Positions 42,755 through 50,692 are shown, counted from the first letter of the stretch. The stretch is 64,000 nucleotides of DNA from Bradyrhizobium sp. (GCF_030646015.1 NZ_JAUSLT010000138.1:1-64000); one strand, 5' to 3'. Notes: generated by a model not told the origin, from the sequence alone. Numbers and translations are program-made.

Positions 42755-43117
42755 CTATCTCTTACTGAAATTAAGATAAGCGGTCCACGCAGCGCTAGCC
42801 AGAACCTCCGACGGGCGCTGGGCGCATATCTTTTCGACTTCAGTCACCATTGCCGTGTCATCGACATTCGATTGGGTTTGCTCGCTTGCCGCTGCAACGT
42901 AATTCAGTCCACTCCAAAAACCGTAGATCCATACATTCCCCTCGGACCGGCTTGCTTGCGTAGACCGCCAGTGAGCACAGCTCATGCGCCCAACGCCCGT
43001 CAAATGCACAGAAACGCTAGCCCCGTCAGCTGGCTCGGGTAAACAGAGAAAAGTGGTACCGAGAAACATTGATAAGATTCGTATGACCATAGCGACATTG
43101 TTGGTGTTTCGAGCCAA
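42755..43117 (-). CDS. Hypothetical secreted protein (Rap1a/Tai-like pattern)
   Basis: This 120-aa protein has a signal peptide (about residues 10-33) and then the pattern S-C-A-H-W ... W-I-Y-G-F-W-S-G-L-N-Y ... I-C-A-Q-R-P, with two cysteines. That layout recalls the periplasmic Rap1a/Tai immunity-type family, but the match is from memory and weak. The reported start at 43117 is TTG with AAGGA upstream; an ATG at 43090 is the alternative. Confidence 0.5.
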   Translation of the reverse strand: MARNTNNVAMVIRILSMFLGTTFLCLPEPADGASVSVHLTGVGRMSCAHWRSTQASRSEGNVWIYGFWSGLNYVAAASEQTQSNVDDTAMVTEVEKICAQRPSEVLASAAWTAYLNFSKR

Positions 43118-43380
43118 AGTCGGGAATCCTTAAGAAAGTGAAGTTGATTCTGGTATTATCAAATTGGGAAGCATCCATCGCAATGATCTATGTCATACAA
43201 GTGGCGATTGCTGCACCCAATAATCCAATGCGAAAACGTCACAACCTCGAGCGAGAGCAAAAAGACAAATACGCCCACTTATATCAGAAGGGGGTGCTGC
43301 TGCCATACGGCTACAGGTGGCGAAGTTCATCGGGTGGCGTACCCCAACGCCAGCAAAACTGGTGACTTTTTTACCACGCG

Positions 43381-44112
43381 ATGCTTGAATTGATAAACAG
43401 CAATCGAGACCATCTTATGAAACCTGAACCCTTGACCGATGCTGAGCTTGATCACCTGAGTGAGGTTCTCAATGGTTTCGGCAATAAGCGTTCGATGAAC
43501 TTGGAGCAATTAGATGGTTTCCTTGCTGCCTTGATCTGCGGTCCTGAGCTTGTTCCTCCGAGCAAGTATCTTTCCAAGATTTTGGGAGACAAGACGGTCT
43601 TTGAGGATACGTCCTCTGCACAAGAAGTGTTGTCCCTCATCATGCGTCATTGGAACGCCATCGCCGACACTTTGAATTCGGATAAGTTGTACCTGCCGTT
43701 GCTTCTTGAGGATGAGAGCGGGATCACCTACGGGAACGATTGGGCGAACGGCTTCCTCGATGGAATGGAGTTCGGAAAGGAAGATTGGGCTCTTCTGTTA
43801 GACGATGAGGACCATGGCGGCGCGCTTATGGCAATTTTCGCGTTAGCAAACGAAAACAATCCCGATCCCACGATGCGACCGTACAAAGATCCAATTAGCG
43901 CGGAACTTCGGGAAACATTGATTGTGGGTGCGGCGGCGGGCACGACGCAGATCTACCGCTATTTTAAGGTACAGCGATTGCCTAACAAGGACCCGCTCGG
44001 CGGTACGCCTACCTTCCGCCGCACCATGCCAAAAACTGGAAGGAACGATCCGTGTCCATGCGGATCTGGCAAGAAATTCAAGCAGTGCTGTGGCAAGACC
44101 ACCCTGCATTAG
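43381..44112 (+). CDS. YecA/UPF0149-family protein with SEC-C zinc motif
   Basis: This 243-aa protein has a UPF0149 (YgfB/YecA) domain at about 20-190, beginning L-T-D-A-E-L-D-H-L and containing L-D-G-F-L-A-A-L-I-C-G-P. A linker follows, then a C-terminal SEC-C zinc-binding motif (G-R-N-D-P-C-P-C-G-S-G-K-K-F-K-Q-C-C-G). SEC-C tails often bind SecB or ribosomes. An alternative start is the ATG at 43417. The preceding 263 bases contain no convincing gene. Confidence 0.85.
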   Translation: MLELINSNRDHLMKPEPLTDAELDHLSEVLNGFGNKRSMNLEQLDGFLAALICGPELVPPSKYLSKILGDKTVFEDTSSAQEVLSLIMRHWNAIADTLNSDKLYLPLLLEDESGITYGNDWANGFLDGMEFGKEDWALLLDDEDHGGALMAIFALANENNPDPTMRPYKDPISAELRETLIVGAAAGTTQIYRYFKVQRLPNKDPLGGTPTFRRTMPKTGRNDPCPCGSGKKFKQCCGKTTLH

Positions 44113-44220
44113 AGCAGAGACGCAAATTGTCGAAGCGGCTCCTGCATCAAGAAAAGTCGAAGCTGAAATGTAGATCTTGTTCCATGAGTTGGACAAACGC
44201 TCGAATGCGGCTGGGGTCGC

Positions 44221-44386
44221 TTAGCCAAAGAAACAGCCGTGGTCGTCTTTCTCGACGACATTTAGGAATTCTTCAATCGATGCCGCTTCCAAATGTGGTT
44301 CGTAATCATGCCATTTTAGATCGGCTCGCTGCCAGAAGATTTTCCAGTTCTTCTTGTTCTTGTTGTACGTCGCTTTGGCAATGGGG
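44221..44386 (-). pseudogene. 3' fragment of a duplicated DUF3024 gene
   Basis: The C-terminal 55 residues are nearly the same as the end of the intact DUF3024 protein at 45093 (P-I-A-K-A-T-Y-N-K ... C-F-F-G). The two DNA copies run together up to 44386 and then diverge abruptly within an I-A-K codon block. No 5' part of the gene is present. It is a partial duplication, joined to an unrelated gene fragment. Confidence 0.85.
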
Positions 44387-44788
44387 TGTTCATACGAAAA
44401 CCTCCAACGAACGGATAAATTCAAGGCAGTGCAAAATAGCAACCTTGTCGAAAGTCTCGGACCAGATCAAATTGAAGGCTTGCTTAAGGGGAGAATTGAA
44501 GTGGGTGATGCACCGATCGTTCTAAGAGAACCTGCAGTCTGCACGACCGGAACGGCTTGGGCAGTTTCCTTTCCGAAGCTGACCGATCAGTTTCTGACTG
44601 GATTCGCAATTCAATGCTACATCGTTGAGCAGCTTCCGCTACCGTTCTTTGTTGTAGAGTTTTTCCTGAGAAAAGATGCGAGCGGTGGGACTTCCACGTT
44701 AGAAATCCGATTCCAAGATAAGTCCTTACCCAAGCCGGTTGAACCGAATTCGAAAGTCATCGTGCAGCTATATTATCCTGCGCCGTGA
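44381..44788 (+). CDS. Hypothetical protein, possibly 5'-truncated
   Basis: This 135-aa protein, from ATG 44381, is on the other strand and overlaps the DUF3024 fragment by a few codons. It has no ribosome site: its first codons are part of the duplicated DUF3024 DNA. The body looks like a real soluble protein, with G-L-L-K-G-R-I-E-V-G and a C-terminal beta-rich part ending K-V-I-V-Q-L-Y-Y. It may have lost its true start when the duplication joined it. The function is unknown. Confidence 0.5.
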   Translation: MGCSYENLQRTDKFKAVQNSNLVESLGPDQIEGLLKGRIEVGDAPIVLREPAVCTTGTAWAVSFPKLTDQFLTGFAIQCYIVEQLPLPFFVVEFFLRKDASGGTSTLEIRFQDKSLPKPVEPNSKVIVQLYYPAP

Positions 44789-44842
44789 ACCAGCAACAGA
44801 AAGTTTAATCCTACACCGTGTTCTAACTGATCGGAGTCTCCC

Positions 44843-44983
44843 ATGACGCCAGAAGAAGCCCTGATGACGATCCTTCGTTTGATTGACGGTTCAGACGAAG
44901 TGAACGACGCGAAGAACCTCCAAACTCTGTTGCGAAGCATCAAGGTGCTTGCCGAAAAGGGTTTGGGCAGAGAGCCGACATGA
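44843..44983 (+). CDS. Small acidic/basic helical protein, 46 aa
   Basis: An ATG with a CGGAG site encodes 46 residues that look like two amphipathic helices (T-P-E-E-A-L-M-T-I-L-R and T-L-L-R-S-I-K-V-L-A-E-K-G). No family is recognised. It begins 54 bases after the gene at 44381 and could be cotranscribed with it. Confidence 0.4.
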   Translation: MTPEEALMTILRLIDGSDEVNDAKNLQTLLRSIKVLAEKGLGREPT

Positions 44984-45092
44984 TGGGACCGCATCGCCGG
45001 ATGGCAGCCGGTATGGTTGGCGATATTGGAAGGGATTACCCCCGCCTGATCCCCCAGGAATGACTGGTGACCATCTCCGGTCAAACCCAACA

Positions 45093-45440
45093 TCAACCGA
45101 AAAAGCAGCCGTGGTCGTCCTTGCCGACAACATCTAGGAATTCTTCAATGGACGCCGCTTCCAAGTGCGGCTCGTAACCATGCCATTTTAGATCGGCACG
45201 TTGCCAGTAGACCTTCCAGTTTCCTTTGCTCTTGTTGTACGTCGCTTTGGCAATGGGGACTTCGAGCATCTTGCCTTCGTCTCTCCATTGAGCGCGGATC
45301 TCGTATATCTCGATGCTCTGTCCGGCGATCCGAAACGCAAGATCAACCTCCTTTCGGATATGCGGCGGCGGTCGTCGTTTCTGGATGAATTCTGCAACCA
45401 GCTTATCGCAGCGTTTGATCTCAAATTCGGAGAGGGTCAT
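45093..45440 (-). CDS. DUF3024 protein
   Basis: This 115-aa-class protein has a DUF3024 pattern: a basic helical N terminus (E-F-E-I-K-R-C-D-K-L-V-A-E-F) then P-P-P-H-I-R-K-E-V-D-L-A-F-R and a C-terminal F/Y-W-Q-R-A-D-L-K-W-H-G-Y. The function is unknown. The ATG at 45440 has AGGGA upstream; the longer frame to 45491 overlaps the recombinase end. It lies immediately downstream of the recombinase gene on the same strand. Confidence 0.78.
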   Translation of the reverse strand: MTLSEFEIKRCDKLVAEFIQKRRPPPHIRKEVDLAFRIAGQSIEIYEIRAQWRDEGKMLEVPIAKATYNKSKGNWKVYWQRADLKWHGYEPHLEAASIEEFLDVVGKDDHGCFFG

Positions 45441-45459
45441 GGCGGTAATCCCTAATCGG

Positions 45460-46929
45460 CTAAGGTGCCGGAAAATGACCTTTGCCAACACCTTCGATTA
45501 TTCGCCTCGCGTGATTTAATTTGCGATACGCCGCGACTGACATTGCCGCTTTCTTTTCAGCGGACGCACTTTCCCTACCTCGCACCTTGACTTCATCCTC
45601 GCTCAATTTCGAAGAAAAGCCGAGGCGTTGGGCAATCTGCCATAACTTCAATTCAGGTTCCCGTTGCTTTAGGTCGTAAACTTCTAAGTCCATCTTAAGC
45701 GCCGAAACTCTGAATTGAGCTCCAATAGGATATTTCGCCACGCTCTCTTTCATCAATCGTTGCCCGCGCCCCCTGTGATGGCGTTTCCCCACGATTTTCC
45801 TCACGCTGCTAAATATCGCCCGCTTTGAAAAAGTCAGTGGGATCGCGATAACGAGTTGAGAGCCGCTTTTCCAACTTTCCTCAATTGCCGAAATGTCAGC
45901 AGGCAATAGTTCAGCGACTGTGCTTGTAACAGCTGGTTCGGCGAATAATCGAGCACCCCGATCTCCCGTCGTCCACCAACGCTTGAAGTCTGACGAGCGT
46001 ACATCGCCGAAGACGTAATCGTCTTTCGACGGTTTAGTCCCAATCTCTTTGGTTCGTAGTTCCCAGATGCGCTGGAAGTATGTTTGGACCTCCGATGTCC
46101 GCGCGACAACCTCTCTGGCTCCGGTCTTTCCTCGTACATGCAGAATGATATTGAACTCGTCCGGCTTATCGGTCGGCTCAGAGTCGATATCCCGCCAGCG
46201 CAGTCCCCGAGCTTCGCCTATGCGAATGCCGGTGTTGGCTAGGATCAGTACGTAGTTGGTGAGCATTGTGCGGTCGCGGATGATCGGACCCGACTTGTGC
46301 TCAGCCTGCTTCACCCATTCACGAAGGAAGCGGGTGAGCTTTGTCCAGTCTTTGCCATCAAAATGCGGACGGCGTTGCCCGTCGTGCTTTGGTCTCTCAA
46401 ATTCGATCTTCTTGTCGATATGCCCCCGCTGGAAGCACCAGTTCAGGAACGTCCGAAGCTGGCTCATCTCGTGGATGATCGTCGCTTCTTTCGGTACCTT
46501 TTTGACCGAGTTTTGCCGTCGCCAGTCGAAAAACCTCGCAATTTCCTTCTGGCTGATTTCGGTGACTTTGTTTTTGGCGAAGTAGGGGACCGCGTAGAGC
46601 TTTAGGAGGGCTACGATGGCGGCGTCCCGGTTGCTCTGCTTGCCGGTCGCTTTCGAGCTTTCCTCGAACTCCTCCACCAGGCGCTTGAGGTTCGGTCCTG
46701 TGATCGATTTGCCGAGCTTCACATTGATGCGGAGTTCGTCGAGCAGGTCGTCAGCGAACTTCCTAGCCTCGTACAGCTCAGATGTGCCAGTTCCGCGGTA
46801 GATGTACCCCACACCGTTCGGCACCTTCATACGGCACAGCCAGAGGCGTTTAGGACGGTTCTCTAGCTGATAGAGGACGACCTTCCCGTCATGGAACGAT
46901 TGCTGGTTGATGACCTTCGATGCAGCCAT
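45460..46929 (-). CDS. Tyrosine recombinase with a replaced C terminus
   Basis: This 489-aa protein has a front part that is a phage-type integrase: a SAM-like core-binding domain (about 60-195) and the first half of the catalytic domain with the catalytic Arg in N-T-G-I-R-I-G-E-A-R-G-L-R-W, and the beta-hairpin Lys (G-K-T-G). After about residue 330 the expected H-x-x-R block and the Tyr nucleophile are missing. Instead about 155 unrelated residues follow, with I-G-A-Q-F-R-V-S-A-L-K and an Ala/Lys-rich tail. It should be catalytically dead unless another recombinase helps. Confidence 0.8.
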   Translation of the reverse strand: MAASKVINQQSFHDGKVVLYQLENRPKRLWLCRMKVPNGVGYIYRGTGTSELYEARKFADDLLDELRINVKLGKSITGPNLKRLVEEFEESSKATGKQSNRDAAIVALLKLYAVPYFAKNKVTEISQKEIARFFDWRRQNSVKKVPKEATIIHEMSQLRTFLNWCFQRGHIDKKIEFERPKHDGQRRPHFDGKDWTKLTRFLREWVKQAEHKSGPIIRDRTMLTNYVLILANTGIRIGEARGLRWRDIDSEPTDKPDEFNIILHVRGKTGAREVVARTSEVQTYFQRIWELRTKEIGTKPSKDDYVFGDVRSSDFKRWWTTGDRGARLFAEPAVTSTVAELLPADISAIEESWKSGSQLVIAIPLTFSKRAIFSSVRKIVGKRHHRGRGQRLMKESVAKYPIGAQFRVSALKMDLEVYDLKQREPELKLWQIAQRLGFSSKLSEDEVKVRGRESASAEKKAAMSVAAYRKLNHARRIIEGVGKGHFPAP

Positions 46930-46965
46930 GGGTCATCATAAACCCGACCGGAAAAACCCGATACC

Positions 46966-46982
46966 GTAATATGACTGTAATA
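46966..46982. promoter_or_regulatory. Possible integrase arm-type site, right
   Basis: This is the partner of the 17-base sequence at 38856-38872 (16 of 17 identical, same orientation). It lies between the recombinase start and the right attachment core, where arm sites or the recombinase promoter are expected. Its first 8 bases recur directly after it, giving a short tandem pattern. Confidence 0.5.
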
Positions 46983-47044
46983 TGGCAAAAAATCAGGATG
47001 ATTCGGCTCTGAAAAATCCGAATGTCATTGATTTAATTGAGAAA

Positions 47045-47092
47045 ACTGGTGCTGCCAGACAGGATTGAACTGTCGACCTCTCCATTACCAAT
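47045..47092. repeat. Right attachment core within tRNA-Thr
   Basis: These 48 bases are shared exactly with 38752-38799. The stretch covers the CCA end, T arm and variable region up to the anticodon stem. The intact gene lies on this side, so the left copy is the duplicated target. Confidence 0.92.
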
Positions 47093-47121
47093 GGAGTGCT
47101 CTACCACTGAGCTACGGCAGC
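47047..47121 (-). tRNA. tRNA-Thr (anticodon GGT)
   Basis: This 75-nt cloverleaf has a 7-bp acceptor stem, D arm with G-C-T-C-A-G-T-G-G-T, and a 5-bp anticodon stem around the loop T-T-G-G-T-A-A (anticodon GGT, reading ACC). The T arm has G-T-T-C-A-A-T-C-C, and the CCA end is encoded. It is the attachment target of the integrated element. Confidence 0.97.
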
Positions 47122-47466
47122 ATGCTCCGGACACGAGAATCGGCCCAAAAGGACCCCTACAGAGCGGGCCGATCCTTGCCACAAGCCCCCCGCCTGCGCA
47201 AGCGCATAGCCCGCGGCGTTTGCCGTCAAAACGGCCCAAATCGGCGCTGGGTTGCCGTGCCTCGGGCTGGTTGCTGCCGATCCGGTTCCCGATTCCTCCT
47301 TAAAACTGCTGCGAGCCGGGGTCCAGCCTTACTGTGCCTGGGGGTGTTTTCGCGATTTTTGTCCGGGCCCCGCGAGGCACCGCCGAAGGGAACACCTCGG
47401 CGTTGCCGCAGCCGCGGTCATTGGTCTATTGCTCGTGCGGGCGCACCCTGTTCCCACAGGCTCATC
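47122..47466. other. Intergenic region after tRNA-Thr
   Basis: About 345 G+C-rich bases, which marks return to core composition. The tRNA promoter should lie in the first part, but I see no clear boxes. No frame with a ribosome site is present until 47467. Confidence 0.5.
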
Positions 47467-47658
47467 ATGACGGATGACAAGAACCAGCGCGAGAGCCCTG
47501 CGAAAAATTCGCGGGCTGACCGGCTGAAACTGGCGCTGCGCGAAAATCTCAAGCGGCGAAAGTCGCAGGCGAGGGGGCGAAGCGATGCGCACGCCACACC
47601 TCGCGATGACGCCGGCGCCTCCCTACATGACGAAATCGGCAAGAAACCGGGTGAATAG
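47467..47658 (+). CDS. Small charged hypothetical protein, 63 aa
   Basis: This short soluble protein has a central basic helix (L-K-L-A-L-R-E-N-L-K-R-R-K-S-Q-A-R-G-R) between polar, acidic and basic flanks. It resembles small conserved Bradyrhizobiaceae proteins with this R-E-N-L-K-R-R-K helix. It may bind RNA or DNA, but nothing proves it. The ATG at 47467 lies inside a longer frame whose upstream part is not protein-like. Confidence 0.6.
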   Translation: MTDDKNQRESPAKNSRADRLKLALRENLKRRKSQARGRSDAHATPRDDAGASLHDEIGKKPGE

Positions 47659-47765
47659 CCGTCATGCGGCAGTCCGGAGGAAATGATTGACTACGCGCGG
47701 TGTGGCCCGGGACATGCTTGTCCGCACCGCGGCGGCTTTTGGTGTGCAAAGGGTGTGAGACACAG

Positions 47766-49475
47766 ATGGCGACGGATTCCACGACCGGAGATGGCGCGAA
47801 TGGCGGTGGTTCGTCGTTTGTGTTTCCCCGTTACGAGCAGACCTTTCCGGAGCTGACGCCGCAGGAAATCGCGCGGATGCGCCGGTTCGGCGAACCGAGG
47901 ACTTATGCGTCGGGCGAAACGCTGTTCGAGACCGGCAAGGTCGGGCCCGGCATGTTCGTGATCCTGTCCGGCCATGTCGCGATCACCCAGCGCGACGGCC
48001 TTGGCCGGGTGACGCCGGTGATCGATCAGGGGCCGGGTCAGTTTCTCGCCGAGATCGGCCAGCTCTCCGGCCGGGTCGCGCTGGTCGACGGCCATGCCGA
48101 GGGCGATGTCGAGACGCTGTTGATCGCGCCGGAGCAATTGCGGGCGCTGCTGGTCGCCGAAGCTGATCTCGGCGAACGCATCATGCGCGCGCTGATCCTG
48201 CGCCGGGTCAGCCTGATCCAGGGCGGCGTCGGCGGCCCGGTGCTGATCGGCGCCCACACGCTTGGCGAGATGGCGCGGCTGCAGAATTTTCTCGGGCGCA
48301 ACGGCCAGCCCTACCATGTGCTCGATCCCGCCACCGACAAGGACGCCGCCGACCTCGTCGCGCGCTATGCGACCTCGCGCGCCGATCTGCCGCTGGTCAT
48401 CGTTCCCGACGGCCGGGTGCTGCGCAATCCCACGGAGTCGGCGATTGCCCACGCGATCGGGATGATCGGCGGCGAGGACCATGACAAGCTCTACGATGTC
48501 GCGGTGGTCGGCAGCGGGCCGGCGGGGCTCGCCACCGCCGTCTATGCCGCTTCCGAGGGATTGTCGGTCGCCGTGTTCGACGCCCGCGCCTTCGGCGGCC
48601 AGGCCGGCGCCAGCGCACGAATCGAAAACTATCTCGGCTTCCCCACCGGCATTTCCGGCATGGCGCTGGCCGGCCGCGCCTACAATCAGGCGCAGAAATT
48701 CGGCGCGCAGATGCTGATCCCGGTGTCGATCAAATCGCTGGATTGCTCGCGCAGCGATGGCGCGCTGGCGCTTTCGACCGACTGCGGCCAGCTGATGCGC
48801 GCGCGCTCCGTCGTGGTGGCGAGCGGTGCGCGCTACCGTCGGCCCGATATCGAGAATCTCGCGGCGTTCGAAGGCCGCGGCGTCTGGTACTGGGCTTCCC
48901 CGATCGAGGCGCGGCTCTGCGCCGACCAGGAGGTCGCCCTGGTCGGCGGCGGCAACTCCGCGGGCCAGGCCGCGGTGTTTCTGTCGGGCCATGCCCGCAG
49001 CGTCTACATGGTCATTCGCGGCGGCGGGCTCGGCGCCAGCATGTCGCGCTATCTGATCGAGCGGATCGAGGCCACGCCGAATATCGAATTGCTGTTCAAT
49101 ACCGAAGTGGTCGGGCTCGACGGCAGCGAGGAGGGATCGCTGGCGCGGGTACGCTGGAAGAGCCGCCTCGGCGGCGACGAGACCGCCGTCGATATCCGCA
49201 ACCTGTTCCTGTTCGTCGGCGCCGATCCCGCCACCGACTGGCTCGACGGCTGCGGCGTCATGGTCGATCGCGGCGGCTTCGTCGTCACCGGCGCGCAGTG
49301 CGGCAAGGAGGGACGGCCGGCATCGGCGCTGGAGACGTCGGTACCCGGCGTGTTCGCGGTCGGCGATGTCCGCTCGGGATCGGTCAAGCGGGTCGGCGGC
49401 GCCATCGGCGAGGGCGCGCAGGTGGTGGCGGCGCTGCATGGCTTTCTCGAAGACGCCACGAAACCGGCGCTGTGA
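47766..49475 (+). CDS. Thioredoxin-reductase-like flavoprotein with cyclic-nucleotide-binding domain
   Basis: This 569-aa protein has three domains. A CRP-type cyclic-nucleotide-binding domain spans about 25-140, a thioredoxin/glutaredoxin-like linker about 155-235, and an FAD/NAD(P)H reductase about 243-565 (V-V-G-S-G-P-A-G near 247, V-G-G-G-N-S-A-G near 393, G-V-F-A-V-G-D near the end). The redox C-x-x-C expected near 372 is replaced by W-Y-W-A-S-P-I-E, so it cannot reduce thioredoxin in the usual way. A zf-UBP protein is encoded downstream. The ATG at 47766 is used. Confidence 0.88.
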   Translation: MATDSTTGDGANGGGSSFVFPRYEQTFPELTPQEIARMRRFGEPRTYASGETLFETGKVGPGMFVILSGHVAITQRDGLGRVTPVIDQGPGQFLAEIGQLSGRVALVDGHAEGDVETLLIAPEQLRALLVAEADLGERIMRALILRRVSLIQGGVGGPVLIGAHTLGEMARLQNFLGRNGQPYHVLDPATDKDAADLVARYATSRADLPLVIVPDGRVLRNPTESAIAHAIGMIGGEDHDKLYDVAVVGSGPAGLATAVYAASEGLSVAVFDARAFGGQAGASARIENYLGFPTGISGMALAGRAYNQAQKFGAQMLIPVSIKSLDCSRSDGALALSTDCGQLMRARSVVVASGARYRRPDIENLAAFEGRGVWYWASPIEARLCADQEVALVGGGNSAGQAAVFLSGHARSVYMVIRGGGLGASMSRYLIERIEATPNIELLFNTEVVGLDGSEEGSLARVRWKSRLGGDETAVDIRNLFLFVGADPATDWLDGCGVMVDRGGFVVTGAQCGKEGRPASALETSVPGVFAVGDVRSGSVKRVGGAIGEGAQVVAALHGFLEDATKPAL

Positions 49476-49503
49476 GTGAGATGGGGGGCCAGCCGCACAC
49501 TCC

Positions 49504-49622
49504 GACCTCATCCTGAGGAGCACGCGCCCCTTGCGCGTGCGTCTCGAAGGATGGCCGCCAGTTCGGTGCTCGCGGCCATCCTTCGAGACGGTGCTGAAGA
49601 AGCGCCTCCTCAGGATGAGGTC
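49504..49622. repeat. Inverted repeat, family D (119 bp)
   Basis: Outer arms of 17 bases (49504-49520 and 49606-49622) and inner arms of about 18 bases (49541-49558 and 49572-49589) both pair, giving a long hairpin with bulges. It lies between the flavoprotein and zf-UBP genes. Such hairpins with CTCATCCTGAGGAG-type ends are frequent in Bradyrhizobium genomes. Confidence 0.85.
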
Positions 49623-49666
49623 AGAATGTGCGGCAACCAAGGGACAACGGAAAACAGGAATACATC

Positions 49667-49975
49667 ATGTCAAAGGGCTGCAGCCATATCGCCGGCATCC
49701 AGAACGTCACGCCGAGTGCGCTCGGCTGCGAGGAATGCCTGAAGAGCGGCAGCCGATGGCTGCATTTGCGGATCTGCCGCAGCTGCGGCCATGTCGGCTG
49801 TTGCGACGATTCGCCCAACAAGCATGCGACCGCGCATTTTCATGCCACCGGACATCCCGTGATCGAGGGCTATGATCCGCCGGAGGGCTGGGGCTGGTGC
49901 TACGTCGACGAAGTGCTGTTCGACCTGTCTGGCCGAAAGACTCCTCACAGCGGGCCGATACCGCGCTATTACTGA
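49667..49975 (+). CDS. UBP-type zinc-finger protein
   Basis: This 102-aa protein has the zf-UBP pattern: C-S-H near the start, C-E-E-C, C-R-S-C-G-H-V-G-C-C, H-A-T-A-H and H-P-V. In eukaryotes this fold binds free ubiquitin tails; in bacteria its ligand is unknown. It is encoded after a thioredoxin-reductase-like protein, a pairing seen elsewhere in proteobacteria. The ATG at 49667 has an AGGAA site. Confidence 0.87.
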   Translation: MSKGCSHIAGIQNVTPSALGCEECLKSGSRWLHLRICRSCGHVGCCDDSPNKHATAHFHATGHPVIEGYDPPEGWGWCYVDEVLFDLSGRKTPHSGPIPRYY

Positions 49976-50177
49976 AGGCGCGGCATGATCGAATTTCGCG
50001 CGCGGCCTGCAGCGATGGCTGCGCGGTTTGTGACCGCCGTGCAAAAATCCTGGGCACGCACGCACTTTTTCTTGATCGTCACCGCATGGCTGGATTGCCG
50101 CCGGCACAACGGCTGCGTGTGGCAATTTTCGATCCGGGATCGTAGCATTCGCGCGTCTTGGTATCGGGGAGCGCATC

Positions 50178-50684
50178 ATGATCCTGGGGTTGTGTACATC
50201 CACATTTGTCACGCTGCACGTCATCATCAGCCTGATCGGCATCGTGGCTGGCATTATCGTCATGTTCGGGATGCTCGGCTCCAACCGGATGCCGGGCCTG
50301 ACTGCGATCTTCCTGTCGACCACGATCCTGACCAGCGCCACTGGTTTTCTGATTCCGCCGCTGGTGTCCGAAAAATTTCTCCCCTCGCATTTGTTCGGAT
50401 TTCTCTCGCTCGGGCTGCTGGCGGTGGCCTGTTTCGCGCTGTACGGCCAAAAACTTGCCGGCGCGTGGCGCTGGATCTATGTGCTGACCGCGCTGATCTC
50501 GCTTTATCTCAACGTGTTCGTGCTGGTGATCCAGAGCTTCCTCAAGGTACCGGCGCTGCACGCGCTGGCGCCGAGCGTGCCGCCGGCCGAACCGCCGTTC
50601 GCCGTCGCCCAGGGCATCGTGCTGGTGTTCTTCGTCGTCGTCATTATCGGCGCGCTCAGGCGGTATCGGCCCGTCTACGCGTGA
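50178..50684 (+). CDS. Hypothetical membrane protein, five helices
   Basis: This 168-aa protein has five predicted helices (about residues 5-30, 38-60, 70-92, 96-120 and 140-160) and few charges. The family is unknown. The start at 50178 is preceded by a G-G-G-A-G-C-type site. The gap of about 200 bases before it contains nothing obvious. A repeat follows. Confidence 0.7.
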   Translation: MILGLCTSTFVTLHVIISLIGIVAGIIVMFGMLGSNRMPGLTAIFLSTTILTSATGFLIPPLVSEKFLPSHLFGFLSLGLLAVACFALYGQKLAGAWRWIYVLTALISLYLNVFVLVIQSFLKVPALHALAPSVPPAEPPFAVAQGIVLVFFVVVIIGALRRYRPVYA

Positions 50685-50692
50685 TCCCACCC

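Larger units (their letters stand above)
38752..47092. mobile_element. Integrated element at tRNA-Thr (8.3 kb, probably immobile)
   Basis: The element is bounded by identical 48-bp copies of the tRNA-Thr 3' end (38752-38799 and 47045-47092). The intact tRNA is at the right end and the recombinase gene lies just inside it, the usual order of tRNA-integrated islands. Base composition inside is clearly richer in A+T than the flanks. Cargo: phasin, MAPEG, SOUL, YecA/SEC-C, DUF3024 and several orphan small genes. No conjugation, replication or phage structural genes are seen. Confidence 0.88.

Noticed and set aside
43138..43365. 75-aa plus-strand frame before the YecA gene
   Set aside because: The N terminus is hydrophobic, but there is no ribosome site or protein-like pattern after it; too weak to call.
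38938..45016. 17-bp identical segments at 38938-38954 and 45000-45016
   Set aside because: Exact but isolated; the surroundings do not align and there is no clear role. It may be a short leftover of a repeat or chance.
47691..49640. 649-aa open frame on the minus strand
   Set aside because: Antisense to the cNMP-binding flavoprotein, with no recognisable domain.
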